From positions 436,501 through 500,500 of the forward strand of contig NC_134366.1 in NCBI RefSeq assembly GCF_035582795.1: a stretch of DNA of 64,000 bases, given 5' to 3'. The notes beneath the pieces were generated by a model that saw nothing but the letters and a program-made list of their open reading frames with translations, had not been told where the DNA came from and searched no databases. The position numbers and the translations under genes were made by a program. Positions within the stretch are counted from its first letter, which is position 1; each line of letters begins with the position of its first letter. Shown here piece by piece: positions 12,157 through 23,875 of this stretch. The stretch comes from Mycteria americana (Eukaryota > Chordata > Aves > Ciconiiformes > Ciconiidae).

Positions 12157-12593
12157 GCCATTTAAATTACTCTGTTAAATAAAACACTGTGGGATTTAGG
12201 AAACGCCTGATTGTCTGGTGGGAGCCCAGGGCCTGGCTGGCGGCTGCGGAGGGGCTGGGGCAGGGCCAGGACCTGCAGCTCTGCTGGGGGGCGACCGGGG
12301 GAGCGGGGGGGGGGGGGCTTTGCCCCATGGCGTGGTCAGGACGTGCCCGAGGGGGACCGAAGGCACGGCCCTGTACTGCGTGGGAGGGGTGCGGGGGTTC
12401 CCCGGTGGGGCGAGGTTGTGGGCCAGCGTCTCTTTGGCAGGTGTCCCCCCGAAGGCACGGGGAGCGTGGGGTGCCCGTCCCCGGCTGGGCACGGCTGCGC
12501 GGCCGCTGCCCCCGTCCCCACGCAGGGCGGCAGCACGGGGGCCTGGCCATCCCCGGCCCCGTGGCCGCAGGCGGCTTGCTGGCTAGCGCGTGG

Positions 12594-15500
12594 TCACACC
12601 GGCATCGGCATTTCGTTGTACTCGTCCACGCCTTCCCGCTCGTCGAAGATGGGCTCAGCTTCGTCCGCGTCCAGCTGCGGGGAGATGGTGGCTGAGCGGG
12701 CAGCAAGGGGCTCCCCCTCCCTCACCGCCCACCTCCATGGGCCCAGCCATCAGCGCCCCCGGCCACGAGCACCCACGGGGACGAGGGACACGGCCGACCA
12801 CGGGACACGGAGCGGGGACTTACACACTTCATCTCACGGTCGGTGAAGATGCGGCTCAGCAGGCACATGCGGAGTGGCACCGTGAGGATGAGGATGAAGG
12901 GGAAGGCCAGGGAGGCCACTGTGGACATGACGGCCCAGAGCACGGCCAGACACGCCAGCTGCAGCCCAGTGAAGAGGTGCATGCGCAGCGTGCGCACCTG
13001 CGCGGGGACGGGCGTCAGTGCTGGGGGCACACGCGCGCTGGACCCCTGCGTCCCCCTCCCACCGCAGGCACGGCCTGCCCCAGCGGCACCCCCCTCCCAG
13101 GGCACGGCTCCCCACAGCCCTGCCGGGGTCTGGCCTCCCCCGAGGAACCGCCCTGTCCCCCCCGAGCCCCCTAAACGAGGCTGTGCCAGAGCCCGTCCCA
13201 CAGACGCCCTGGTGCCCCAAGCCCAAGGGTGCCCTAGGCTGGCTGCCGAGGTGGGCGGACGAGGGTCCCACCCCCCCCCCCACCTTTTTGACATAGGTGA
13301 CGTCGGGGTGGTGCTTGGGGGGCATCAACAGCAGCTGCAGGCGCTCGTAGAACTGGATGCCGTTGAGGGAGGTGACGCCCATGTAGAGGAAGATCCCGAA
13401 GAGCACGGCCAGCGGGATCTGCCGCAGCAGGTCCCCGATAACGATGGACAGGCCTGGGCCAGAGCGGGGTCAGCCACGGTGCCTGGGGAGGGGGTGCCCA
13501 GGGCCCCGGCTGGGGCCAGGGCTCACAACAGCCCCACAACAGCCCCACTCCTCCCTGCCCGGCCCCCCCCCTCCCCCAGTGCCTGGGGAGGGTCCTGCGT
13601 CACTGGTGTCCATGTGGGACCGGATGACAACGCCAGTTTGGCTAGGGCTTGGGGCACCCTAAGCTCTTGTGGGCCGGGCCCCCCTCCCCATGCACCCCCA
13701 CAGCTCCCCAGGGCTGCCCAGCCCCCCACGGCCATGCAGGACAGAGCAGGGCTGGCGGGGGACACAGAGCGGGCAGGGCTGGACCTACCAACGAGCACGG
13801 CCACCAGCAGCCCAGTGACCCGCTGCTCCTTCACCTCCTGGATCTTGGGCTTGTCCCCAGGCGCCACAGCCTTGCTCATGACGGTGAGGGCGTTGGCGTG
13901 CGTGACGGAGCGCACGGTGGCCGCGGCGAGCCATGGCAGCCCAAACAGCGCGAAGAAGCCACCCATTGCCACGATGAGCAGGAGGTCAAGGTGGAACCCA
14001 GAGCCCTTCTGCAGCATCCGCTCCTTCTTGCTGATGATCAGCCTGGGCACAAGGGCACACGGTCGGCATGGCTCGACAGGGCTTGGCACGGCACGGCACT
14101 GCAAAGCTTCGCATGGCACAGTACGGCACCGCGCAGCTTGGCACAGCTCAGCATGACACGGCACGGCTTGGCACAGCACGGCACAGCTCAGCATTGCACG
14201 GCACAGTACAGCACAGCTTGACACAGCGCGGCACGGCTTGGCACAGCTCAGCGTGGCACACCCTGCCCCACTCGTGCCCCGCTCATGCCCCGCGCGGCCC
14301 TGCTGGGCCCCCAGCCCTGCCCCGCTGCGCTCACGTGGTGATCTGCGTCTCCATGAAGATGAGGATGAAGACGAGGATGGCGGGGAGGCCGCTGGCCACC
14401 ATCATCCAGACAGGGAAGTCACTCTTCTCACCCAGGGGGTTGATCACCCAGCCCCGCTTGTCCTGGGCCGTCACCGAGAACCCGCTGGGCACGCTCAGCT
14501 TCTGTGGGGAGGGGGCGAGAAACGCTGGGGTGGGGGCACTGGCTCTGCCCCCCGGCGCGCAGCTCCTCCAGAGCGAGGGGTGCCACAGGGAGTGGGGCGA
14601 GCCACGGAGGCCCCAGGACCCACCGCAACTGGACTCAAAGGGCTCCCGGCAAAGCCGGGAGAGGAAAGATGAGATGCCAGGAGCCGGAGGCGGCCAAGCG
14701 CCGTGGCAGCCGTGGTGGGGACAGACAGTGCCACACATGCTGGGGGCAGCTGACCTGCAGCCGGGACGATGGCAAGCGAGCGGGACCAGGGCCGGGCAGT
14801 GCCAGGGCCCTGCAGGAGGGTGCGGGGCGGGGGGCTCCTGCCCGAGGGGGGCTGTTTGGGTGCTGACCTGCGTGTAGGTGTCCTGGATGCTGTAGTCCAC
14901 CAGCACCATCACCAGGATGGCAATGGGCACCCCAAAGTCCCCGATGAGCCGCCGGATCTGGGGGAAGAGCAGCGTCAGCCCGGCCCCAGCCCCACCGCCC
15001 GCCCCCCCCAGCTCAGCCCTGCCCCCCAAAGCTGGGCTCACCCCAGGGCCCCACGCAGCGCCCACGCCGCCGTCCCGCCTGCCCCACGCACCCGTCCGGG
15101 GAAGAACCGGCTGTTCTTGAACTTGCGCAGGAAGAAGGCGATGAAGAAGGTGCCGGCCATGAGCACCAGCGAGAGCAGCGCCGTGTTGGGCTGCCCCGTC
15201 ACCTTGGCTGCGGCGCGGCCGGCCGTGCCGTTGGCCAGGGCCGCGCTGGTGTTCCTCCACTCCTCTGCCTCCGCGCCCGTGCCATTCGCCCGCAGGCAGC
15301 CGTGCAGGGGGTGCTCCTGGAAGATCTGCGGCAGCACGAGGCTCAGGCCGGTCCTGCCCCGCGGACCCCCCAGCCCCAGCCCCGCCAGCTCACCTTGGCC
15401 AGCTTGGAGAAGGTCTCGTAGATGAAGATGAGGGAGATGAGGAAGGCAAAGATCTCCTGGGTGAAGCGGGAGACGAAGCGCACCAGGAAGCTGCCCTCGA

Positions 15501-18500
15501 AGGCCACCATGACCAGCACGATGAGGATGAGCCAGAAGCCGATCCAGACGCGCCCCACCAGGTACTCCAGCTCGTTGGACGTGCAGAACTGCCGATGCCA
15601 CATAGACAGACAGGCAGAGGGACAGGCGGGTGTCAGCAGGAGGGACGGCCGCAGGGCTGGGGCAGAGCCCCGGGCAGTGGGGCAGAGCCCCGGGCAGTGG
15701 GGCAGGGAGGGTCCTCGCAGGAGCAGTGGGGCCAGGGGGGATGTCTGCCCCACAGCACCCGGGAATGTCCCCCCACCCTGCTCCTGCCCAGGGAGGCTCG
15801 CCCTGCTCTCACCGTGAAGAAAGCCTCCTCAAAGACGAGCAGGGGCCCCGAGAAGCCGATGACGAGCAGGGGCTGGGCACCCAGCAGGCAGAAAAGCACG
15901 CCCTGCAGCGACGTGGAGATGATCAGCTCAGACACCCCGATCAGGTCCTGCGTCTTCTCCCCTGCGGGCAGGACAGGCTCAGGCACAGCCGGTGGGACGG
16001 GGGCCTTCGTCCCCGGCGTCACAGCCGATGGCAGCTCCCACCCGCTCCCTCCTGCAGCGCACGCACGGGGCAGCACACAGCACCCGCACCTGCAGTGCCC
16101 CGCTCCAGCCCGCCCCGGCAGCGCCGTGCCCCCGGCACTCACCCAGCAGCCCTCCAAAGGTGATGGCCGGTGACAGCGCGGCGAAGTAGATGAAGATGAC
16201 GGCCGCAATGCACTGGGGGTTCAGCGCATCCCTGAAGTCGCTCAAGTACTTGGGGTACCGCCGCCGCACGTCCCGGATCAATCCCCCAAAGGGCCGGCCT
16301 GTGCGCCGCAGAGGGTCATCCTCCTCCTCGCCCTCGCCCTCCACCACCTTCAGCTTTAGCAGCGCTGCACCCGGCGGACAGACAGGTGGACGGACAGTGA
16401 GACCCTGCCAGCCGGGTGCCCCCACCCAGACCCTGCCCCAATCCCGCCCCACTCCCGGCCCCGCCGGCACCTTTCTCCTCGGGGGACTTGGGCTCCAGCA
16501 GCAGCCGCCGCTCCTGCTCCTCCCTCTTCTTCAGCATCTCGCGCTGGAAGTGGGCGACGCTGCGCAGCAGCTCCTCACCCTGCACCTCGGAGGGCGGCAG
16601 CACCACGCTGCAGTCCAGGAACTCGTTGATGGCATTGAGGAGGTCGTGGCGGTCGTCGGCCAGGTACGCGGCCTCGTGGAATTGCTGGCAGGGAGACAGC
16701 GGGGTCAGAGCGCCCGTCCGGGGACACCGCGGGGCCCCGAGCCCGGCCGTGGGGGCACGGCCCTGGCAGGGACGCAGTGCTCACCTTGTCGGACATGAGG
16801 GTGGAGATGGAGCGTCCGATCTCGTGGTAGTCCATGTGGGTGCTGCTGGGCCCCAGCAGCACGAAGAGGAACCGCACGGGGACGGGCACCTCCAGCACCG
16901 AGTCCAGCTCCACCGCCTCCTGCAGCCGCACGAAGGCCATGGTGGGCTGGTCCAGGAACTCCACGCAGCCTGGGGGGCACAGGGGTCACTGCGGGGCTCG
17001 CTGGGTCACCATGGGGTGCAGAAGGTCACCGCAGGAGCCTGGCATGCAGTCCTCGACCCTCCCCACCCTGCCCACCCCTCCGCCACCTCTCCGTACCCAC
17101 AAGCACCACCGTGGCCTCGGCGTTGTCCGGGATCTTCTCCAGCAGCTTCAGCTCGTGCTTGGACTTGGAGCGAGTGATGCCGGCCGGGGGCGTGGGGGTG
17201 AGGACCTCCCTCTGCGGGGACAGAGCGCGCAGCAAGGCTGGGGTCAGGGCTCCTCCCGAGGATGAGGAGCCGCAGCAGGCTGGGAGGAAGGCACGGGCAG
17301 AGGGCTGGGGACGGTGCGGCACGGCCGCGGGAGCCAGGCTCACCTCCCGCTCCACGTCGACCCGCGTGTCGTGCTCCACGGCATGGCCGGCGATGAGGGG
17401 CTCGGTGACAGCTGGCTCGCTGCCCTCGGCCACGTGATTGGTGCTGTGGTGGTGCGCGAGCAGGGAGCCCAGGCTGCCGGCCGAGATGTTTCGGGGGAAG
17501 AAGTCCTTCTCGTCGCTCGGGTGGCTGCGGGACAAAGCCAGGGCTGTCCGTGGTGGCCCGACGGGAGAGCGGCCGGCAGCCTGGCACAGCCATCCCTGCC
17601 GTCACGCTGCACACTGGTGGCCCCGGGGACAGCGCTGTCCCCGTGGCTGCGGGGAGCGGAGGGGAGCACGCTCACCTGTGCTTGAGCAGCAGCGCCCGCA
17701 GCACGTTGGCGCGGTCCTCGGCCCGGATCTGGTCGGTGATGACCATCTGCTCCACCACCTGGTGAGCCACCCCCGGCAGCGTCTTCTGGTCCAGGTCGAG
17801 GAGCACAGCCCCTGGGCGAGGGAGGGGGGGCTGAGGGGAGCAGGGCCGGGGACCCCTCCCTGTGCGGGACCCGTGGGGCCGGCCCTGCCTCCCTACCGTG
17901 GGACAGGGTCTTGCGCAGCTCCAGGAGGCTGCGGAAGGACAGGGAGGCCACGTGCGGCTTGCCCCAGCGGTCCGTCTCCTCCTCCACGTCCTCCTCAAAC
18001 TTGATCCAGCGCGCCGTCTCCTTCCACTGCAGCTCCTGGTTCTTGTCCACCACCAGCTCGTTCAGCTCCACGAACACCTGCCCGCACGGCCAGGTCAGCG
18101 CCGAGACGGCGGGGACCCCCCCACGGCGACGGGGCCGTGCGCAGGCAGCCCCCCTCTGCAGTGCCCCGGGCGAGACGCGCTTGCCCAGCCGCTCCCCCGG
18201 TCCCGTGCCGTGCCCCGGCTCCTCCGCTGCGCCGGGACCCCCAGCCCTGCCCGCCCCCCTGGGCGCCCGGACCCCACACCTCGTGGGGCTGCCGGTCCTG
18301 CTTGCGGGGCCGCGTGCTGGGCTCCTTGTGGTCCTTGCTGATGTGGACCACCTGCGCCTTGGCGCTCTTCCGGACAAGGTGCCGGCGCACCCCCGGCACG
18401 TCCTCGAAGCGGTGACCTGCCGGAGATGGGGAGGACAGCGATGGCAGCAGGTGGGCAACCTGCAGAGCTCACAGCCCTGCCCCCACGAGCCCCGGCACCA

Positions 18501-21500
18501 GGCAGCCCAGGGGAGCCGGGGGCTGGCAGCCCGCCCGGGGCAGCTCGGAGCAGAGGGACCTGAGCTGGGGCCGGGCAAGGACCATCACAGCCCCACGGTG
18601 CGTGAGTGCGGCCGGACGGCACTCGGCATGGTGAGGGGTGACGAGGTCTGTGTGCCGGCGAGTGCTACGGCACCGGGAGGTTGCCCGTTGGCTGCTTCTC
18701 TGGAGCCAGGGCTGGCGGTGACGAGCAGGAGCTGAAGTGGCTCCTCACACCGGGGCCACCATTACCCCCCGTGCCAAGGGCTGCGCATGCCCGTCGGCAC
18801 ACGGGGTCTCTGCAGGCAGCGCTCCCTGGGGAGCTCCGAGGCAGAAGCGTCACCCGCCGCCCTGGGAGTCCCCAGGCTGCAAATCGCCGGGGGCTGGCGA
18901 GCACCCAGGGGAGGCACCACCGGCACCACCGCCTCCAGCTCCAGCCGCCCCAGGCGCCGGCTCCTGGCTGCACTCCACGTCCCCGGTGCCCCGGGAGAGG
19001 TTCCCCTGCGGCCATACTCGGCGCCTGGAGCGGGGCCAGAGCCTGCGCCCAGCCTGGCTCTGCTGCAGCCGCGGGGTGACCCGGCACTGCCGGCTCCTAC
19101 TGTGCCGATGCGCTGCCAGCGCGGCCCCTGGGGCGCAGGGTGCCCCTCACTCACTTTTCATGTAGTCCAGGTCGGCCGAGGCCAGCGTCTGGGCCTCCGA
19201 CTCATCTGTCGGCATCTTCTGGTACCGGGCCTGCTCCACGCCCGTCATGCTGCCGATCCGCCGCCGCTCGTGCAGGTTGTAGCTCCGGTGCCCCGGCTGC
19301 GACTTGGGAACAGGGCGACCGGGGGAGCCAGCCTCGGCAGCGGCCGCTCCCTCCGCCGAACCTCCCTCCTCCTCATCAGGGCTGCGAGGCAGGCGCCCGC
19401 CTCAGAGCTGAGCCCCCGCTCTGCCCCCCGGCCCTGCCGTGGGGCAGCCGGAGGGGCTGCCTGCCCCCGAGAGCCCCAGCCCCGTCCAAGCCCTGGGTGA
19501 GCCCCAGCGCTGTCCGGCCCCGGCCCCTGCTCACCTGCCTGCCTGGGCTTCCCTGGGGGACGCGGACCCACGGGGCTCCGGGGGGGAGCCGGGCAGCGCC
19601 GCGGGGGCCGCCGGCTCCTCTGCCCGGCGGTCGGTCACCTCGTCCTCCTGCAGGAAGAACTGAGACAGGGCATGGGAGGAACCGGCTGCCGTGGAGCCGT
19701 GTCCCTTGGCCACAGGTGCCACCGGCTCCGGCTCCTCGCCAGCTCCCAGCGCCCCGGCCGTGCCCAGCCACCCGCCCCAAGAGCCCCCAGAGCGGGGGGG
19801 GCACAGCGTGGCCGCCCGCACCCAGCCCTGCCCTCACCTGCACCGCCTCGGGCAGGCCGGGCTGCAGGAGCTCCTCCGCTGACCGCTCCGTCTCCGTGTC
19901 GCACGCCTCGTCCTCATCCTCTTCGGCCTCCTCGATGGTGGGGGTCTCGCCAGGGACCGAGGCGCGGCGGTGCTTCTTCTTGCCCTTTTTCGGCACTCCC
20001 TTCTTGCGGCGGGTGTCGGTGGGCAGGTGCGTGGAGAGCGGGTGGTGGATGTGGTGGGACGACTGGCGGTGGTCTGCGGAGGACAGGGCGGGGTTGGTGC
20101 CCTGCCTGCCTGCCGCCTGCCTGCTGCCTGCCTGCTGCTTGCCTGTCCGCTGCCCCCCGGGCCCCACTCACACTCAAAGTCCTCCTCGCCGTAGCTGCGC
20201 CCGGCCTCCTCCGCGTTGCGGGGGTGTGCATCGCACAGGATCTCCTCGAAGCGCTCCACGCCCAGCGCCTTGTTCAGGTCCTTCTCCTCCTCCTCCTCCT
20301 CCCCGAACGCGGGCGAGCTGGCGCCCAGCGCTTCCTGCTCGGGCTGCGGGCCGGCAGCGGGGCTGAGCGGGCGCTGGGCACTGCCGGCACCGCCGCCAGC
20401 TCCCAGCGCGCCCCGGTCACGCAGCCCCACGCGGTGGGCGCCCTGGATGGATGGTGCCTCTCCGGGATCCCCAGAGGCCCTGCACCCAAGGGACGCGCCC
20501 CCCCGTGCACCGTGGGCCGTGCACCCCGGCCGCGCCCCTGGGCTGGGCGCCCACCGCGCCGTTTGCGCCCAGCGCACCCCGCGCCCCCCAGCCTCAGCGC
20601 TGCGCTCCAGCGCCGCGCTCTCCCCGCAGGTACCCCGGCACCCCGCTGCCCTGTCCCCAGCGCGGCCCGACCCGGCATCCCCAGCCCGCGCCCTGGTGCC
20701 GCGCTCTCCCCATGTACCCCCAGTGTCCCCAGCGCCCTGCTCCCCCGCGCAGCCCTGGCCCGACATCCCCGGTGCCGTGCCCCCCCCCCCGCACGTGCCC
20801 CGGCACCCCGGTACCGTGCTCCCCGGTCAGCCCGGACCCAGCACCCCCAGCGCCGTGCCCCCGCCACGCACCCCAGGCCCTGCGCCCGCGGTGCCCCCGG
20901 TGCCCCCCGTGCCGGGCCCCCGTCCCCGCGCCGCCGGGTGCTGCTGGCGCGCCCCAGCTGTGGGTGCCAGCCGGGGTGCGCGGGGCGGGCTCCTGGGCTG
21001 GGGGGGCGAGGGGGCTGCGAGCGCGGGGGTGCGGGGCTGCGGGGGGCGCAGGGGGGCACGGGGGTGCGGGGCCGGGGGCGCGGGGCGGCGGGGGGTGCGG
21101 GATGCGGGCGGGGGTGCAGGGGGTGCGGGATGCGGGGTGGCGGGGCGGGGGGCGCGGGGGGGGGCGCGGGGGGCGCGTCCCGCCCGGCCGGTCCTACCTG
21201 AGTCATGGCGGAGCCGCGCTCCCGCCGCAGCTCCCGCAGCGCTTTATCGGGGCGGCGCGGCCCGGCCCGGCCGGGGACGGGGCCGGGGACGGGGCCGGGG
21301 GCGGGGGGGCGGGGGGCGGCGGCTCCTTCCCCGGCCTCGCCAAATATTGACGGAGCCGCCCCGCGCCCGCCTCAAGGTGACAGCGGCCCGCAGAGGGCAC
21401 GGGCTGCGCCCGCAGCATCGGGCTGCGCCGGCCCCCCCCCCCCCCCCCCGGCCGGGCTCCGGCCCCCCGGGATGCTCCGACCGCCGGCAGCGTCCCGATC

Positions 21501-23875
21501 CCCCGCCCCCGCACCGACCCCCCCGGCAATGCACCGACACCCCCCCCCCCCCCCCGGCAAGGCACCGATCTCCTCCGGTAACGCCGCCGGTAACGCGCGA
21601 CCCCGCCGGCAGCGCACGGCCCCCGCCGGGCCGCAGAGCCCCCGCACCGACCCCCCCCTCCGCTGGCGCACGGGCCCCGGGAACGCAGCGGGGGGACCCC
21701 GGCCCCGGTGCGCGTTGCCCCCCCCCCTGCTGCACGGGTCGGGTCGGGTCGGGTCGGGTCGGGCTGCGCCGCCACCCCCCGGTAACGCACGGCTTCTCCC
21801 CCGGTAACGTGCTCCCCCCGGCCAGGCAGGAGCTTCCCCCCCCCTCCCCCCGGCCCCCGCTGCCGACACCCCCGGCCCTCCCGCCACGGCCCCCCCAGAG
21901 CTGCCCGCAGCGCTCAGCTGGGGGGGGACGGTCCCTGCCCTGCCCCGGCCACCCCCCATAGCCCGCGGGGATGGGGCAGGTCCCAGAGCCCCCCCAGGTG
22001 GGGGGACGTGGGGTTGGGGGCACCCGGAGGGGAGGGACAGGGAGGACGGTGCCCCCCAGATGTGGCAGGGCGTGGGGGGGGGGGGGGGGGGGGGCACCCC
22101 GGGCACCTTCCCCTGCCAGGGTGGCAAGTGCCGGGCCCTGCCCGCCGGGACACCCCCGGGCACTGGCGGTGGGGGCTGCCAGCCTCCCTGGGGACAGCCC
22201 GGCACCCTGAGTCGGTGCCCCATGGCACGCGCCCGGCCAGGGCTATGCCACAGCCCCCCCACCCACGCCCCAGCCCGGCACATCCCGGTCCAGATGTCGT
22301 GTCCTTGGGCAGAGCCGTGGTCCCCTGGCCCCCGTCCCCACCACGCGGTGACCCCAAAGCCCCCAGGCCCTGCCCGGGGTGGGGTACTGCAGCAGGGGTG
22401 ACAGGGAACAGGCAGACCCGTGCCGTCCCATCACACCCACCACCCACGGCATCGAGGCCCCCCACATGACGACGGCAGCATCAGGCCACGTCCTCTGCCC
22501 GCATCCCCCCGGCTCCTGCCACATCCTCTCCGCCGGCCCGTGATGCCCTTCCGACACCCCGCAGCCCTCCCAGATGCTCCCGCCACAGCCCAGTGCCCGC
22601 AGCGCTGCACCCCACAAACCCGTCCTCCAGCCCCGGCAGCGCCCCGGCCGCTCCCACGGCACCTGGCAAGGCAGCCCCCTGGCAGCCCCCAAACCTCCAT
22701 GCCCCGACCCCTCCGCACCCCGGTGCCCCGACCCCAGGATCCCGCCAGCCCCAAAATGACCTTGGACTCCCCATCTGCTGCCCACGCCGCAGCCATGCCG
22801 CGCATCCCCGCCTCCCCCGTGGCCCGGCTCCTCTGGCCCCCGGTGACCGCACCGTGACCCCGCCCGCGGTGACGCCCAGGACCCCCTCACTGAACCCGCC
22901 TGGCACGCCCGGCCCGGCGTCACCGAGTGCCTGCATCCCCACGTGTGCCACAGCCCGGGGGGCCGTGCCAGGGGTCAGTGGGGCTGAGCTGCTCCCGAGC
23001 CGGCACCCCGTCCCAGGGCAATGCCCCGCGTCCCTGCATGCCCGGCACGCTCCCTCGCCCGCGGGACAGGGGTCCCGTGCTCCCTCGCCCGCGGGACGGG
23101 GGTCCCGTGCTCCCTCGCCCGGGCCCAGCTTCGGCCCTGGCACAGGTGGGGACGGGTGCCCCCGGCCGGGTGCTGGGGGGGACGAGGGACCTGTCAGCCC
23201 CGCAGCCCGGGCAAGGCCATGGCTTACCCGGGAGCCCAGGAGGAAATCCATGGGTGGTGGAGACACAGGGAAGGGGCCGCAGGTCCCATCCCCGGTCACG
23301 TGTGCGGCGATGGCGGCTCGCCCAACGGCACCAGGCAGTCGCGCGGCACGATGCAAAGGGTTAATCATTAACTGCTCCCCGGCAGCCCCGCGAACCCACA
23401 CGGCAGTTGTGCGGCACTGGCACCGCTGGCACCGCGCACGGCTGAGGCAGGCGAGCGGCACCGGCAGAGCCGGCGGCCCCGGCCCAACGCGCCCCGGCAG
23501 CACCTGCCTCGAGGGCACCCACCGCCCCGGCGCGGCTGGCTCAGCCTGCCCCAGGCTGGCCGCTGCGGGGCACAGCCCTGCCCCGCGGCCACGCAACGGG
23601 GCACCAGCCCACGGCGCAGCGCGGCGGGAGGGCTGTGCCGCGGCACCCCTCACCCGGCCAGGCGGCGGCAGGGGGTGCGGCCCCGCCATCCCCCCGGCAG
23701 CCGTGGGGCCGTGCCCGCCGCAGCACTTACGCTCTGGAAGGCGGAGGAGACGATGTGGTGGATCTCGGAGGACACCTGGGAGTGGGCCATGGCGCTGGCG
23801 CGGCGCCCCGGGATGGCCGGCTTAGCCCTTCTCCTTCTCACGGGGGCTCAGGGGACCGTGTAGGGGCAGCATAAC
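12594..23875 (-). CDS. SLC4A2: SLC4A2 (AE2), sodium-independent chloride/bicarbonate exchanger
   Basis: Plasma-membrane electroneutral anion exchanger controlling intracellular pH and acid/bicarbonate transport in epithelia. Common exons, in transcript order on the minus strand: 20172-20343, 19838-20073, 19535-19659, 19155-19381, 18280-18416, 17897-18077, 17676-17811, 17344-17524, 17097-17211, 16785-16969, 16471-16684, 16143-16364, 15813-15961, 15394-15588, 15092-15325, 14868-14957, 14335-14501, 13789-14042, 13284-13453, 12824-12997, 12594-12674. They sum to 1,214 codons plus stop, in frame. A phase-0 first exon is added from one of three alternatives, for about 1,217-1,234 residues (human 1,241). 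The cytosolic domain has the pH-sensing segment [20 protein letters not shown]; the membrane domain has [34 protein letters not shown] and [15 protein letters not shown]; the tail is [19 protein letters not shown]3 and AE1 fit less well: the His-rich [15 protein letters not shown] and the MPMPV end are AE2-type. Confidence 0.97.
14060..14268. repeat. Degenerate GGCAC pentamer array in an SLC4A2 intron
   Basis: About 200 bp built from GGCAC(G/A) and GCTTGGCACAGCTCAGCAT variants, between exons 13789-14042 and 14335-14501. It is the reverse complement of the GTGCC array at 38226-38480. Confidence 0.75.
21198..21206 (-). CDS. SLC4A2: SLC4A2 alternative first coding exon, MTQ type
   Basis: Nine coding bases (M-T-Q) followed directly by a GTAGGA donor, phase 0, compatible with the common exon that begins PEQEALGAS at 20343. 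Mammalian AE2 has alternative N-termini in which the first 17 residues are replaced either by MTQ or by an MDFLL-type octapeptide; the MTQ peptide is identical here. The exon lies in a strong CpG-rich stretch (about 20.6-21.8 kb), consistent with an internal promoter. Confidence 0.75.
22073..22094. repeat. Poly-G run in SLC4A2 5' region
   Basis: A G tract of about 20 bases between the MTQ and MDFLL alternative exons. Other long runs of the same kind lie near 21430-21450, 28980-28997, 29197-29213 and 37125-37135. Confidence 0.7.
23045..23122. repeat. Three-copy 33-bp tandem repeat downstream of the MDFLL exon
   Basis: Unit TGCTCCCTCGCCCGCGGGAC plus GGGGTCCCG, repeated about 2.5 times with few differences. 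It is intronic on the SLC4A2 strand. Confidence 0.65.
23228..23251 (-). CDS. SLC4A2: SLC4A2 alternative first coding exon, MDFLL type
   Basis: Encodes MDFLLGSR and ends at a GTAAGC donor in phase 0. The human counterpart of this class is MDFLLRPQ, so the first five residues and the length of eight are conserved. A perfect HNF1 palindrome lies about 110 bp upstream of the ATG. Expression of this class from an alternate promoter in liver and kidney is established for human AE2. Confidence 0.8.
23360..23372 (-). promoter_or_regulatory. HNF1 binding palindrome upstream of the MDFLL exon
   Basis: GTTAATCATTAAC is an exact match to the HNF1 consensus GTTAATNATTAAC, preceded on the plus strand by TGCAAAGG, which resembles an HNF4 half-site. 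It stands in DNA that is otherwise almost free of A/T runs. Being 109 bp upstream of the alternative start codon, it fits a hepatic/renal promoter. Confidence 0.75.
23731..23875 (-). CDS. SLC4A2: SLC4A2 first coding exon, AE2a-class candidate (coding part 23731-23790)
   Basis: Exon with a CTGTCCCCAG acceptor and a GTAAGT donor. The coding part gives 20 residues starting [12 protein letters not shown], phase 0, joining the common exon at 20343. Unlike the MTQ and MDFLL peptides it is not similar to human AE2a (MSSAPRRPAK), so its assignment rests on position, length and phase. The exon also holds an upstream ORF of 16 codons (23822-23872) before the start. Confidence 0.65.
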
